Shown piece by piece: positions 36,475-49,403 of a DNA stretch of 64,000 bases. The translations under genes and the position numbers were made by a program. The stretch spans positions 3,782,001 through 3,846,000 of the forward strand of contig NZ_JAPNKC010000001.1 of the NCBI RefSeq assembly GCF_026626705.1. The letters run 5' to 3'. Position 1 is the stretch's first letter; every line of letters starts with the position of its first letter. The DNA comes from Pyxidicoccus sp. MSG2. Its GTDB lineage: Bacteria > Myxococcota > Myxococcia > Myxococcales > Myxococcaceae. The notes beneath the pieces were generated by a model. The model was not told the origin of the DNA, did not search any database, and saw only the letters and a program-made list of their open reading frames with translations.

Positions 36475-37287
36475 TCAGTTCTCGCCCGGCGCGGGCTCCA
36501 GGCGCACCTCGAAGAGCTTCGGCCACAGCTTGCCCGTCATGAACATGCGGCCGGTGCCCGGCTCCACGGCGATGCCGTTGAGCACCGCCTCGTTGCTGCG
36601 CAGCTGCGGGGCCACCGCGCGCGTCAATTCGGACGCGTCGATGACGGCCACCACGTGGCCGGTGTGCGGGTCGATTTCGAGCACCTCCGAGGTGTGCCAG
36701 ACATTGGCGTAGATGACGCCGTTGGCGCACTCCAGCTCGTTGAGCTGGTCCACGGGCTGGCCCTGCAGCGTCACCTCCACGGTGCCCAGCGGACGGAAGT
36801 CCTCGGGCGCGTGGAAGGTCAGCGTGGAGCTGCCGTCGCTGCGCACCAGCTTCCCCTCCCAGTAGCACAGGCCCCAGCCGTCACCCTCGTAGCGCGTGGT
36901 GCGCTCGCGGCGCGGGGGCATGCCACTCCACGTGAAGAGCAGCCCCTCCGTCCAGGTGAGCTGGTAGAGGCGCTCGCCGTCGCTGGCCAGCCCTTCCGTG
37001 AAGATGTCGCCCAGCTCCTCCATCCACACCGGCTCCGCGGAGTCGAAGGAGAGCTGGCGCAGGGTGCCCTCGTGGCCGGTGCTCTCGAAGAGGTGGCCCT
37101 GGTGGAACACGAGCCCCTGCGTGAAGGCGTCCGTGGAGTGCGGGTACTCGCGGACGATGCGCGCCACGCGCCGCAGGGGCGTGGCGCCCTCCGGCACTTC
37201 CGCGACGGACCGGTGCGCGGGCGTGCACGTCGCGCTCAGCGCGCACAGCGGCAACAGCCAGGAGGACTTCCGCAGGGAGGGCTTCAT
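36475..37287 (-). CDS. Glutaminyl-peptide cyclotransferase (plant/bacterial QC type)
   Basis: 270 aa. The Sec or lipoprotein signal has a Cys (LLPLCALSATCTPAH). The five-bladed propeller family pattern is clear: REYPHSTDAFTQGLVFHQGHLFESTG, LYQLTWTEGLLFTW, EGDGWGLCYWEGKLVRSDGSSTL, LNELECANGVIYANVWHTSEVLEIDP and LNGIAVEPGTGRMFMTGKLWPKLFEV. It cyclises N-terminal Gln to pyroglutamate on exported proteins. It lies alone between mprF and the receiver gene. Confidence 0.92.
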   Translation of the reverse strand: MKPSLRKSSWLLPLCALSATCTPAHRSVAEVPEGATPLRRVARIVREYPHSTDAFTQGLVFHQGHLFESTGHEGTLRQLSFDSAEPVWMEELGDIFTEGLASDGERLYQLTWTEGLLFTWSGMPPRRERTTRYEGDGWGLCYWEGKLVRSDGSSTLTFHAPEDFRPLGTVEVTLQGQPVDQLNELECANGVIYANVWHTSEVLEIDPHTGHVVAVIDASELTRAVAPQLRSNEAVLNGIAVEPGTGRMFMTGKLWPKLFEVRLEPAPGEN

Positions 37288-37332
37288 GGGTGCGCACCTT
37301 ATCGCGCGGCACTGGCCGCGTTGACCAGCGAC

Positions 37333-37806
37333 TCAGCGCGGTGGAGGGACGAGCGCCTCCACCGCGGCGCAGAGGTCCTCCATGGCGAAGGGCTTGTTGA
37401 GCACGCACGACGCGCCGAGCTGCTTCGCCTCCTCATGGAGCTGCGCGTCACCAAAGGCGGTGATGAGGATGACCGGTGTGGTCCACCCCTCGCGCCGCAG
37501 CCGGGCGAGCACCTCCAGGCCGGAGTAGCCGGGCATGCGCACGTCGGTGACGATGAGGTCCGGCACCAGCGTCTGCGGCGCCAGCAGCCCATCCACAATC
37601 GCCTGCACCAGGTGCGGCCCGTCGGGCGCGTCCACCACCTCATAGCCCCGGCGCATCAGCGCCCGCCGCAGCAGCACGCGCATCTCCGCCTGGTCCTCCG
37701 CCACCAGGATGCGCGGCGCTCCGCGCCCGTCCGCCCACTCCCGGGTCGAGCCAGGCCGCTGTCGCGACGCCGCCTGCTCATTCACGTTGTCTTCCGGCCC
37801 CATCAT
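37333..37806 (-). CDS. Stand-alone response-regulator receiver protein
   Basis: 157 aa from ATG 37806 (second ATG at 37803), chosen for AAGGAG nine bases upstream; the in-frame extension to 38052 crosses the promoter region and is rejected. A Glu/Gln/Arg-rich leader of about 40 residues precedes one receiver domain with ILVAEDQAEMRVLL, phospho-Asp in LIVTDVRMPGYSG and LNKPFAMEDL. There is no output domain, so it probably works as a phosphorelay or phosphate sink. It has its own -24/-12 promoter and shares enhancer dyads with the HtrA gene. Confidence 0.88.
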   Translation of the reverse strand: MMGPEDNVNEQAASRQRPGSTREWADGRGAPRILVAEDQAEMRVLLRRALMRRGYEVVDAPDGPHLVQAIVDGLLAPQTLVPDLIVTDVRMPGYSGLEVLARLRREGWTTPVILITAFGDAQLHEEAKQLGASCVLNKPFAMEDLCAAVEALVPPPR

Positions 37807-37849
37807 CAATGTCGGCTCCTTGGGAATTCGTGGTGGGCTCGTCAGACAG

Positions 37850-37866
37850 AGCATTCGCCATGCCAC
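37850..37866 (-). promoter_or_regulatory. Sigma-54 promoter of the receiver gene
   Basis: On the - strand GTGGCATGGCGAATGCT keeps the GG and GC elements at exact spacing and resembles the 29361 promoter closely (TGGCAyGGCsAATGCT in common). Predicted start of transcription is about 34 bp ahead of the gene. Confidence 0.65.
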
Positions 37867-37906
37867 GCCCGCTTCCTCGGAGCGGGGCGCGTTTCCCGCG
37901 GAGAAA

Positions 37907-37931
37907 TGCCCCGACCGGGGCACTTTGCCCC
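37907..37931. promoter_or_regulatory. Shared enhancer dyads (GGGGCA-N3-TGCCCC) between receiver and htrA genes
   Basis: GGGGCA-CTT-TGCCCC at 37917-37931 is the same 15-bp dyad as upstream of 29361, with both arms perfect. An additional TGCCCC half-site begins at 37907, and outward-facing GCCCC/GGGGC arms occur around 37941-37955. It lies 41 bp behind the receiver promoter and 66 bp ahead of the HtrA promoter. Confidence 0.65.
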
Positions 37932-37997
37932 GCCCCATCCCGCCCCATCGGGGCGCTCGCACCCGCCCATCTAGAGGAAGACACGCCCTGTCTTGGA

Positions 37998-38014
37998 TTG
38001 GCCCGGGGCCTGCA
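37998..38014 (+). promoter_or_regulatory. Sigma-54 promoter of the HtrA gene
   Basis: TTGGCCCGGGGCCTGCA matches the -24/-12 consensus with correct GG-to-GC spacing; two positions differ. The implied leader is about 165 bases. This is the weakest of the three sigma-54 matches. Confidence 0.5.
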
Positions 38015-38191
38015 ATGACTCGCGGCATCGGTTCGGGCGTGGGGAGTCGCACGAAGGTCCCCAGGCACCAATGACCGCCGCGTGGAGTCGGGGGACGCCT
38101 CGCGCGCGGTCATCGCGTCCACCCTGCGCCCGGACCGAGATTTCCACCCTTTTGAGGCCGGACTCCCTCCGGCCCACATGGAGAACGAACG

Positions 38192-39694
38192 ATGCCTTGC
38201 TCGCTCCCGACCCGCCGCCTCCTCGGTGCCCTGGCCCTGCTTCCCGCCGCGACGTTCGGCAGTGCCTGCGGCCAGGCCCTGGGCACCGCGTCCGCCGCGA
38301 CTCCCACGGCCGCACTCTCCGCGCCCGCGAAGCCTGCCGCCTCGCCCAACGTGCCCGTGCAGCAGGCGCTCTACAGCCCTGCGGCCTCTGGCGCGCCGGG
38401 CACGCTCACCTCGCTGGCGCCGCTGGTGGACGCGGTGAAGGGCGCGGTCGTCAATGTGGAGGTGACGTCGCGGCCGCGCCGTGTGTCCGGCATGCAGGGC
38501 CTGCCGCCGGGCATGGCGGAGCGCTTCGGCCTGCCGCCCGGCATGGGCTTCGAGGGCCAGACGCCGTCGCGCCAGGGCGCGGGCTCCGGCTTCATCATCG
38601 AAACGGGCGGCATCGTCCTCACCAACAACCACGTGGTGGAGGACGCGGACGTGGTGCGCGTGAAGCTGGACGACGGCCGCGCCTTTGATGCCGAAGTGCT
38701 CGGGAGGGACCCGCTCACCGACGTGGCGCTCATCAAACTCAAGGGCGCGCCGGGCAACCTGCCCTCCGTGCCGCTGGGGGACTCGGACGCGCTGCGCGTG
38801 GGCGACGCGGTGATGGCCATCGGCAACCCGTTCGGCCTCGCGTCCAGCGTGAGCGCCGGCATCCTCTCCGCCCGGGCGCGCGACATCCACGCGGGGCCCT
38901 ATGACGACTTCCTCCAGACGGACGCCGCCATCAACCCCGGCAACTCCGGCGGGCCGCTCTTCAACATGAAGGGCGAAGTGGTGGGCATGAACACGGCCAT
39001 CATCGGCGGCGCCACCGGAATCGGCTTCGCGGTGCCCAGCAACCTCATCCGCAACCTCCTGTCGCAGCTCCAGGACACGGGCGCGGTGCGACGCGGCTGG
39101 CTGGGCCTGTCCGTGCAGGACCTCACGCCGGACATCGCCAGGGCGCTGGGCGTGCAGGCGACGAAGGGCGCGGTGGTGGCCGGCGTCAACCGAGGCAGCC
39201 CGGGCGCTCGCGGCGGCCTGCGCGAGGAGGACGTCATCACCTCCGTGGAAGGCAAGCCGGTGGACTCGGCGGGCGCGCTCACCCGCGCGGTGGCCCAGCT
39301 CAAGCCCGACAGCAAGGTGAAGCTGGAGCTGCTGCGTGACGGCAAGCCGCAGACGCTGGAAGTCACGCTGGGCACGCGCCCGGCCATGGAGGGCGAGGAG
39401 GAGGTGGCGCCGCGCAATGGCACCGCGTCCCAGCGCCAGCGCATCGGTGTGCAACTGAGGGACACGGAGAACGGCCCGCAGGTGATGGCGGTGGAGCCCG
39501 GCAGCCCCGCGGACAAGGGCGGCTTGGTGCCCGGCATGGTGCTGGTGCAGGTGGGTGACCAGAAGGTCTCCAGCGCGGCGGAGGCGGTGCAGGCCTTCAC
39601 CTCCGCGAAGCCCGGCGCGCCGGTGCTGCTGCGCGTGCGCGCCCCCAACTCCGACACCGCCCTGCTGCGCGCGGTGGAAGTGCCGGAGCGCTGA
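38192..39694 (+). CDS. HtrA/DegP-family periplasmic serine protease
   Basis: 500 aa. The N-terminal export signal ends near a Cys (ATFGSACGQ), so it may be a lipoprotein. The trypsin-like domain has the triad H147 (TNNHVVE), D177 (DPLTDVALIKL) and S252 (INPGNSGGPLF), with a Gly/Pro/Met-rich regulatory loop around residues 100-125. Two PDZ domains follow (GWLGLSVQDLTPDIA and IGVQLRDTENGPQVM). It degrades or refolds damaged envelope proteins. The sigma-54 promoter and dyads upstream place it under the activator ending at 32582. Confidence 0.93.
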   Translation: MPCSLPTRRLLGALALLPAATFGSACGQALGTASAATPTAALSAPAKPAASPNVPVQQALYSPAASGAPGTLTSLAPLVDAVKGAVVNVEVTSRPRRVSGMQGLPPGMAERFGLPPGMGFEGQTPSRQGAGSGFIIETGGIVLTNNHVVEDADVVRVKLDDGRAFDAEVLGRDPLTDVALIKLKGAPGNLPSVPLGDSDALRVGDAVMAIGNPFGLASSVSAGILSARARDIHAGPYDDFLQTDAAINPGNSGGPLFNMKGEVVGMNTAIIGGATGIGFAVPSNLIRNLLSQLQDTGAVRRGWLGLSVQDLTPDIARALGVQATKGAVVAGVNRGSPGARGGLREEDVITSVEGKPVDSAGALTRAVAQLKPDSKVKLELLRDGKPQTLEVTLGTRPAMEGEEEVAPRNGTASQRQRIGVQLRDTENGPQVMAVEPGSPADKGGLVPGMVLVQVGDQKVSSAAEAVQAFTSAKPGAPVLLRVRAPNSDTALLRAVEVPER

Positions 39695-39714
39695 GGTTCC
39701 GCGTTCAGGCTTTG

Positions 39715-39752
39715 CTTGGACAAACCCCGCACAAACGGGAAGGTTGTCCAAG
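39715..39752. terminator. Hairpin after the HtrA gene
   Basis: CTTGGACAA pairs with TTGTCCAAG, with an inner CCCG/CGGG pair. There is no T run after it, so it may be a Rho-dependent 3' end or an RNA stabiliser rather than a classical terminator. Confidence 0.35.
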
Positions 39753-39848
39753 CCCGGGGCGGCGCGGTGGGGGACGACCCACCGGGTCGCCCCGCGGCCG
39801 TCCGCCCGATTCTGAATTGGCAGTGGACCTGACGTAGAGTGTCGTCCC

Positions 39849-43870
<4,022 letters not shown>

Positions 43871-43937
43871 GGCCCAGCGCCATCAGCGCGGCGATGAGCA
43901 CTCCAGTCAGTGACTCGCCGGCAATCGCGCCCGCGCC

Positions 43938-44238
43938 GAACCTGACAATGCCCCTTCAAACTGAGCGGGCCGCTATCCGGTCCTGCTTAGCATGTGCGCG
44001 GACCACAACTCCGCAACAGGATGGTAGGGGGTATCAAGAAACCCACTCCCCGTTGAATGCGATCTTATTGACCCATACCGCCAAGGCTCCCACTTAGATA
44101 ATTACGATGCCAGAGCCGCTTTGACACCCTGAAGTCCACACAGAAGCATCCCACACCACACCATTCTCCTAATTAAGACGAAGTCCCCATAAAGACTTCA
44201 CCATCAAGAACTACCAACATGAACCGAGCTCACAAACC
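43938..44238. other. AT-rich leader region of the defence-like pair
   Basis: About 300 bp with base composition far below the chromosomal average. No gene, tRNA or clear inverted repeat was found; it probably carries the promoter of the ATPase gene. No integrase or attachment-site core was recognised. Confidence 0.4.
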
Positions 44239-45597
44239 ATGCGCCTAATCAATTTCAACGCATCCAAAGTCCACGGATACTTAAACTTCAACATAAACTT
44301 CAACGACAACATAACATTTCTCGTCGGACTAAACGGCTCAGGCAAGACAACTGCACTACGCCTCATAATGGGCCTAATAACTCCCTCCCTGGAGAACCTT
44401 GCCGAGATTGAATTTGACTCCTGCTCAATCAAAGTTCGCGCAGAGCAGGAGTTTGAAATCATCGCCACAGACAAGGATGACCGCATCTCCGTTAGCATTA
44501 GCGGCCATTCCGAGACGTTCGTCTTTGACAAGCCAGACCCCAGCATTCTTGCTGGCTCGCGATCTCGACACGAATACTTCACGAGGCTCCAGACCGAATC
44601 ACGACTGCATCCTGTTGTCATGAAGATCGCCCGATCCGCCACCCCCATGTTTCTTGGGCTCGATCGGCGATTCCTCGCACAAGAGCGCGCTATCACAGAG
44701 CGGACTTTCGACGAGCCCATCTATGAGGCCAGACAATCAGTCGTATCTGCACGCCACTCACGCAGAGACCTAGGTGCAAGTCTTCAGGATGTTCAACTAC
44801 TAGTTCGAGACACGATGGCGGAACTTCGCACAAAACAAGAGGAAATTGACGGCGAACTTCGACGCAAAATCATTATCGATGCCTTTGCATATGTCCCTAC
44901 CAATTCCGGCATTGTCTTCCAAGGCCCTTCACCAGAAGTAATTGCTTCTTTCAAGAAAAAGAAGGCGTCAATCGAGCAAGCCGTTGGCAGCCTTGGAGTC
45001 AACCCATCAGAAGTGGAGGAACGCCTGACGGAGTATTTTAATCGAATGGAGAAGGTCATCGGGGCGTTCGACAGTTTCGAGCACGCTCGAGGAACAAAGA
45101 AACAGCGCACTCCTCCTGCCGATCTCGTCATGGAGTGGATTGTCAACAAGCCACAAGTTGACCGAATCAACACTCTATTTCAAATGATCGAGCGATATGT
45201 GGTCATGCGAGCAGGAGTTTCTGCCCCCATAGACAACTTCCTTTCCCTCATAAATAGATTTCTCGCACAAACCAGCAAGAAGCTTGTCCTATCCGCTCAG
45301 GACTACCTAGCTGTTCAATTCGATTCTGGCGAGTCACGCCCCCTCTCCGCGCTCTCATCAGGAGAGCGCCAAATCGTAGTAATGTTGGCGCATTTGTCTC
45401 TCAATAAGCGTTCCGAAACCGAGGGAGTCTTCATTGTCGACGAACCGGAATTGTCACTCCACATTGCTTGGCAAGAAATGTTCGTGGATGCCATCCGCCA
45501 AGCCAACCCTTCGGTACAATTAATCCTAGCAACACATTCACCCGCGATTATTCTTGGCAGAGACGACCTCTGCGTCGTGGTTGGTGGGGTAAACTAA
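44239..45597 (+). CDS. ABC/OLD-type ATPase, PARIS AriA-like
   Basis: 452 aa. SMC/ABC-type ATPase with Walker A GLNGSGKTT (30-38), a long helical insertion, signature LSSGERQ (372-378), Walker B VFIVDEPELSLH (from 397) and the switch His in LATHSP (H433). Codon use and GC are far lower than the surrounding genes, so it is recently acquired. The stop is followed directly by the ATG of the DUF4435 gene. An ATPase of this sort paired with DUF4435 is the composition of the PARIS anti-phage system, in which AriA senses a phage anti-restriction protein and releases AriB. A related two-gene OLD-like system is the alternative. Confidence 0.75.
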   Translation: MRLINFNASKVHGYLNFNINFNDNITFLVGLNGSGKTTALRLIMGLITPSLENLAEIEFDSCSIKVRAEQEFEIIATDKDDRISVSISGHSETFVFDKPDPSILAGSRSRHEYFTRLQTESRLHPVVMKIARSATPMFLGLDRRFLAQERAITERTFDEPIYEARQSVVSARHSRRDLGASLQDVQLLVRDTMAELRTKQEEIDGELRRKIIIDAFAYVPTNSGIVFQGPSPEVIASFKKKKASIEQAVGSLGVNPSEVEERLTEYFNRMEKVIGAFDSFEHARGTKKQRTPPADLVMEWIVNKPQVDRINTLFQMIERYVVMRAGVSAPIDNFLSLINRFLAQTSKKLVLSAQDYLAVQFDSGESRPLSALSSGERQIVVMLAHLSLNKRSETEGVFIVDEPELSLHIAWQEMFVDAIRQANPSVQLILATHSPAIILGRDDLCVVVGGVN

Positions 45598-46461
45598 ATG
45601 CTCAAATGGCCAGCAAAGGCACTGGAGAGCATTGCTACACTCTTCCAACCACTGCAGGACATTGACGTATACGTCGAAGACGAAGGTTCTGAGATTTTCT
45701 ACCTAGAACTGCTATCGCGACTAACAGACGGCGAATTCAAGATCGTGAGAGTCTTACCACTTGGCGGACGCAAGCGCGTTATCGAGAAGTGCCAAAGCGC
45801 CCAAGGCAATGGTCGCCCATCTATTTTCATTATTGATGGAGACCTTGAATGGGTAAGAGGAGGCAGCCCCCCTCCACTGAAGGGCCTTTATCACCATGAT
45901 GCCTACTGCATCGAGAACTACCTATTCTGTGCTACTGCCGCCACAGAACTCATAGCCGAGTCCCACGGCAAGCTTTCGAGGCAGCAAGCTCGTGATTTGC
46001 TTTCTTGGGATTCGTTCTTGAGCCAGACCATCACCCCACTTGTCGAACTTTTCTGCGTCTTTGCAGCAGCTCAGAAGCTGGCACCCTCAGTACCGACTGT
46101 AAGCAGAGGAGTCGGAGCCATACTGACACCAAGTAGGAAAGGGGCTCCGTCTCAAGTCGACAAGGACCGACTCAATCAACTTCGAAACGAGGTAAGCGCA
46201 GAGGTCATTTCCGCGACTGGCAAAGAAGCATTCGATGCAGCCGTCAAGGAGATCAGCGATCGAGTCAACTCCCTGTCTGCTAAGCATTCGGCTATTTCAG
46301 GCAAGGACTTTCTACTACCACTACTCCGATTTCGCATCATCACCCTGGCAAAGTCACAACACCCTGATGACTCATTTCGATTCAGACTTGCAAAGCACTG
46401 CTCCCTTGAACGACTCACCCCTCTCAAATCGGCCCTAAAGAGCGCCGCACAGAAGAAGTAG
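45598..46461 (+). CDS. DUF4435/TOPRIM nuclease, PARIS AriB-like
   Basis: 287 aa. TOPRIM-type elements of DUF4435 are visible: VYVEDEGSEIFY with E27, FIIDGDLEW with D80 and D82, and AYCIENYL (105-108). GGTGGGG lies ahead of the start, which abuts the ATPase stop. In PARIS, AriB is the effector that cleaves host tRNA and arrests growth after release from AriA; here that role is inferred from domain pairing. Low GC like its partner. No third gene of the unit is present; mobile-element remnants begin right after the stop. Confidence 0.75.
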   Translation: MLKWPAKALESIATLFQPLQDIDVYVEDEGSEIFYLELLSRLTDGEFKIVRVLPLGGRKRVIEKCQSAQGNGRPSIFIIDGDLEWVRGGSPPPLKGLYHHDAYCIENYLFCATAATELIAESHGKLSRQQARDLLSWDSFLSQTITPLVELFCVFAAAQKLAPSVPTVSRGVGAILTPSRKGAPSQVDKDRLNQLRNEVSAEVISATGKEAFDAAVKEISDRVNSLSAKHSAISGKDFLLPLLRFRIITLAKSQHPDDSFRFRLAKHCSLERLTPLKSALKSAAQKK

Positions 46462-46663
46462 GGACCGTTCAAAGACGATTGTGCCTCCGTGAAAACACAC
46501 GTTCGTCAGAACACTGCTTAATCAGAATCCTGCTCAAGACGGGCGACTGTAGAGGCGTCGGCAGGAATGAGATGGCGGGGCCTCTGCGCACAACCAGGCC
46601 AGCTGCTTCGGCAAGGCGAGTGCGTCCGGCCGTCTCCCTCTCGACCACCATTCGCCGGTCGCG
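46462..46663. other. Short stretch between the DUF4435 gene and the intron remnant
   Basis: About 200 bp, with composition shifting from AT-rich to GC-rich. I see no gene in it; it would be the 3' exon side of the intron remnant. Confidence 0.35.
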
Positions 46664-46875
46664 GTAGGGACGGCCCTTCGCCGTTTCCGGCTGAGGCCGC
46701 CCCCCGCACAGATCCCAGCGAGCGGAACTACCGCACTGGGCTCTTGCCTCGGGTTCTGACGTCAAACCGCTCCTCGGGCCAGGGATGCAGGATGCGGGCG
46801 GGCGGAATCCACCGTCGAACGAGCCTGGCCATCTTCTCCCAGTTCGTCCGGTCTCTCTGGCCGCGTCGCCGCAGC
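46664..46875 (-). mobile_element. Group II intron remnant (3' end: RT C-terminus and domain V)
   Basis: On the - strand a reading frame ending at 46728 encodes NWEKMARLVRRWIPPARIL followed by HPWPEERFDVRTRGKSPVR, the typical C-terminus of intron-encoded reverse transcriptases. It runs into a domain V-like hairpin at 46710-46744 (AGAGCCCAGTGCGG...GGGATCT), and CCCTAC near 46664 would be the intron 3' end. Everything upstream of this part of the RT has been lost where the IS66 element begins at 46876. Confidence 0.65.
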
Positions 46876-47223
46876 GTATCCGTACGGCGGATGACGTGCC
46901 GGGCCGCTTGAGGACGGGCGAGTGCTGTGCTCAGCGGTGTTCGCGAGCCTGGGCGTGAGCGGTTGGGTGGGTTGAAGCCGAGAGAGGAGACTCAGGAAGA
47001 GTTGACGGCACGCAGGTGCTTCCACTCGTGCGGCAGCAGCTCACCGATGGTATCCGTACGGCGGATGACGTGCCGGGCCGCTTGAGGACGGACGAGTGCT
47101 GTGCTCAGCGGTGTTCGCGAGCCTGGGCGTGAGTGGTTGGGTGGGTTGGAGCCGAGAGAGGGGACTCAGGAAGAGTTGGCGGCACGCAGGTGCTTCCACT
47201 CGTGCGGCAGCAGCTCACCGATG
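46876..47223. repeat. 174-bp near-identical tandem units (two IS66 left ends)
   Basis: 46876-47049 and 47050-47223 each hold the IS66 terminal repeat and the last codons of tnpC (LLPHEWKHLRA...). They differ at a few bases. The arrangement results from one IS66 inserting inside the tnpC of another, not from simple tandem duplication. Confidence 0.9.
47042..47049. repeat. 8-bp target-site duplication, left copy
   Basis: CACCGATG immediately before the inner IS66 end; the same eight bases follow the other end at 49473-49480. Eight bases is the normal IS66 duplication size. Confidence 0.92.
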
Positions 47224-48701
47224 CGCGAGTCGGGGTGGGTCTGCACACGCAGCAGCACGTCCGCGAGATACGCCTCGGGGTTGACGTCGTTGGCCTCGCA
47301 GGTGGCCACCAGCGCGTAGAGTCCGGCGAGGTTCTCGCCCGCGGCCTCGTGGCCGACGAAGAGAAAATTCTTGCGGCCCAGAGCTGCCCTACGCAGGGCA
47401 CCCTCGCTCCGGTTGTTATCCAAGGGCAGGCGCTCATCGGAGACGAAGCGGCTCAGGGCGTCCCATTGCTTCAGCGCGTAGGAGATGGCCCCGCCCAGCG
47501 GCCCCTTCGGCGGATGCCGCGGAGCCTGCTGCTCGAGCCAGACTCGCAGACGCGCGAGGACGGGCGCGCTGTGCAACTGGCGCAGCTCTCGGTGGGTGGC
47601 CGTGCGCACCACGTCCGCCTCGCGCGCCTGGGCCTCCACCCGGTAGAGCGCGAGGATGAGGTCCATGGCTTCGCGCGCTTCGGGCGCGGTGGCGAGCGCG
47701 TCGAAGAAGCGGCGCCTGCAATGCGCCCAGCACCCCACGCGCTTACGCCCGTCCGGCAGCGTCACCGGGTTGTAGCCGGTGTACCCGTCCACCACGAGCG
47801 CGCCCGTCGTGCCACCCAGCACGTCCAGGGGCGTCTTGCCCCCGCGCCCCATGCTGAAGCGGTAACCGATGAGCCACTCGCCCTTCTCGTTCTGTGTGAG
47901 AAACGTCCAGAGGTAGCCCAGACGCGTCTTCTTCACGTCCAGTACGCGCAGCGGCGTCTCGTCGGCCCACACCACCTCGGCGGACGCAATGCATTGCAGC
48001 AGATGCCGGGACAGCGGCAGCAGCACCGAGGCGGACAGGTGGAAGAGGTCCGTCAGCGTGCTGCGACTCATCGGCACGCCGCCCCTCTCAATGCGCTGGG
48101 CCAGCCGGTGCAGGGGCATGGCATCGGCGCACTTGGACGTCACCACGTGGGCGAGGAAGCCAGGGCCATACTCGCCCTTGTCCACCACCTTGGCGGGTGC
48201 GGGTGCTGTCACCACGCCCCCGCCGCACTTGCACGAGAGGACTTCCTGCACGTGCACCTGCCGCTCGAAGCGGGCCGGCAGGTACTCGTACACCTCGGTG
48301 GTGCGGCCCTTGCCCAGCAGCTTCAAGTCCTCGCTGCCGCAGGCGGGGCAGTGACGCGCCTCGGCCGGGACGGTGTGGTGAATCTCACGCGTGGGGCACT
48401 GCTCCGCCCTGCGGGCCGCGCGCTCGCGTCGCTTCTTCAGCGCCGCCTCGTCCCGTGCCGCCTTCGACTCCGCACTCGCCTCTTCCCCGCGCAGCTCGGC
48501 TGCCACGGTCGGCAGCTTCTCCGCCTTCTTGCCGAAGACGTGGCGCTGGAGGGCCGCCATCTGGCCCTTGAGAGTGTCCAACTCCCCGCCGATGCGGCCC
48601 ACCTCGGCCTTGAGTTCCTCGGCTTCCTCGCGCCAGGGGCAGTGGTGGTCGAGTGGCAGCGGACGGGGCACCCGCGAGGAACAACCCGTCGGGTGGGCCA
48701 T
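47166..48701 (-). CDS. tnpC: IS66 family transposase TnpC
   Basis: 511 aa. An N-terminal leucine-rich coiled coil (EEAEELKAEVGRIGGELDTL) is followed by a zinc-binding part (CPACGSEDLKLLG...CKCGGG), the central DDE domain (VWADETPLRVLD, VVDGYTGYNP) and the conserved C-terminal DNNRSEGALRRAALGRKNFLFVGHEAAG with the final catalytic Glu. It is the main transposition enzyme of the intact IS66 copy. Starts at ATG 48701, 16 bp after the tnpB stop. Confidence 0.93.
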   Translation of the reverse strand: MAHPTGCSSRVPRPLPLDHHCPWREEAEELKAEVGRIGGELDTLKGQMAALQRHVFGKKAEKLPTVAAELRGEEASAESKAARDEAALKKRRERAARRAEQCPTREIHHTVPAEARHCPACGSEDLKLLGKGRTTEVYEYLPARFERQVHVQEVLSCKCGGGVVTAPAPAKVVDKGEYGPGFLAHVVTSKCADAMPLHRLAQRIERGGVPMSRSTLTDLFHLSASVLLPLSRHLLQCIASAEVVWADETPLRVLDVKKTRLGYLWTFLTQNEKGEWLIGYRFSMGRGGKTPLDVLGGTTGALVVDGYTGYNPVTLPDGRKRVGCWAHCRRRFFDALATAPEAREAMDLILALYRVEAQAREADVVRTATHRELRQLHSAPVLARLRVWLEQQAPRHPPKGPLGGAISYALKQWDALSRFVSDERLPLDNNRSEGALRRAALGRKNFLFVGHEAAGENLAGLYALVATCEANDVNPEAYLADVLLRVQTHPDSRIGELLPHEWKHLRAANSS

Positions 48702-48717
48702 TGCCCGCGTGACGTGC

Positions 48718-49083
48718 TCAGCTCCCTGGCCGTCCTGGGGGCGTCCAGGCGGGCTGGCGCTTCACCTCGGCCACGTCGATGCCGTCCAGCAGCATTGCCA
48801 GCTGCGTGGCGTCGAGCGCGACGGACTGCGCGTCGGCGTCCACCGGCGGCAGTCGGAAGCGGCCCGTCTCCAGGCGCTTGTAGTACAGGACGAAGCCGCC
48901 CCGGCTGAAGGTGAGGATTTTCACCCGGTCTCCTCGCCGGCTGACGAAGGCGAAGAGGTGGCCCGAGTAGACGTCCTCGCCCCAGCCGGTGCGTACCAGG
49001 GCCATGAGCCCGTCTATCGACTTGCGCATGTCCACCGGCCCGGTGGCCAGCAGGATTCGCACCGAGGCCGGCAACGTCAGCAC
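48718..49083 (-). CDS. tnpB: IS66 family accessory protein TnpB
   Basis: 121 aa from GTG 49083. The family core is complete: VRILLATGPVDMRKSIDGL, GHLFAFVSRRGDRVKIL and GFVLYYKRLETGRF. It is required with TnpC for IS66 transposition by mechanisms that are not well defined. Overlaps the tnpA 3' end by seven bases. Confidence 0.92.
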   Translation of the reverse strand: MLTLPASVRILLATGPVDMRKSIDGLMALVRTGWGEDVYSGHLFAFVSRRGDRVKILTFSRGGFVLYYKRLETGRFRLPPVDADAQSVALDATQLAMLLDGIDVAEVKRQPAWTPPGRPGS

Positions 49084-49403
49084 GCCGTACGCCCCAGGGA
49101 CGCCACCAGTCGCGCCACGTAGTCGACGTCCGTGCCCGACGCGAAGCGCACGCGCGCCCCACTGACGGTGAGCACCTCCAACGGCATCCCCTCCGCCATG
49201 GGCGCTCCGCTCATCTGCACGGGCAGCAGGCGCACGGGCGGCTCCGCCTCGGTACTCACCTGGCGTCGACGCCGGTACACCCACGACTGCAGCGTGCTCA
49301 GCCGCAGCCCCCGGCTCTCGGCGAAACCCCGCTGCGTCTGCCCGCTCGCTTCGAACTCCTCGGCGACGCGCGCCCACTCCGGCTTCTCAGCTCTCTTCGG
49401 CAC
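49077..49403 (-). CDS. tnpA: IS66 family accessory protein TnpA
   Basis: 108 aa. The N-terminal helix-turn-helix (WARVAEEFEASGQTQRGFAE, RGLRLSTLQSWVYRRRR) is that of IS66 TnpA/IS3-orfA-like proteins; the C-terminal part (ARVRFASGTDVDYVARLVASL) is typical. First gene of the intact copy. Confidence 0.9.
   Translation of the reverse strand: MPKRAEKPEWARVAEEFEASGQTQRGFAESRGLRLSTLQSWVYRRRRQVSTEAEPPVRLLPVQMSGAPMAEGMPLEVLTVSGARVRFASGTDVDYVARLVASLGRTAC

Noticed and set aside
37807..38052. Longer start for the stand-alone receiver gene
   Set aside because: The extension covers the enhancer dyads and -24/-12 elements and lacks a ribosome site; ATG 37806 has AAGGAG.
46876..47223. Simple tandem duplication of 174 bp
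   Set aside because: The junction is exactly an IS66 terminus next to an 8-bp duplication that recurs at 49473, so it is a nested insertion.
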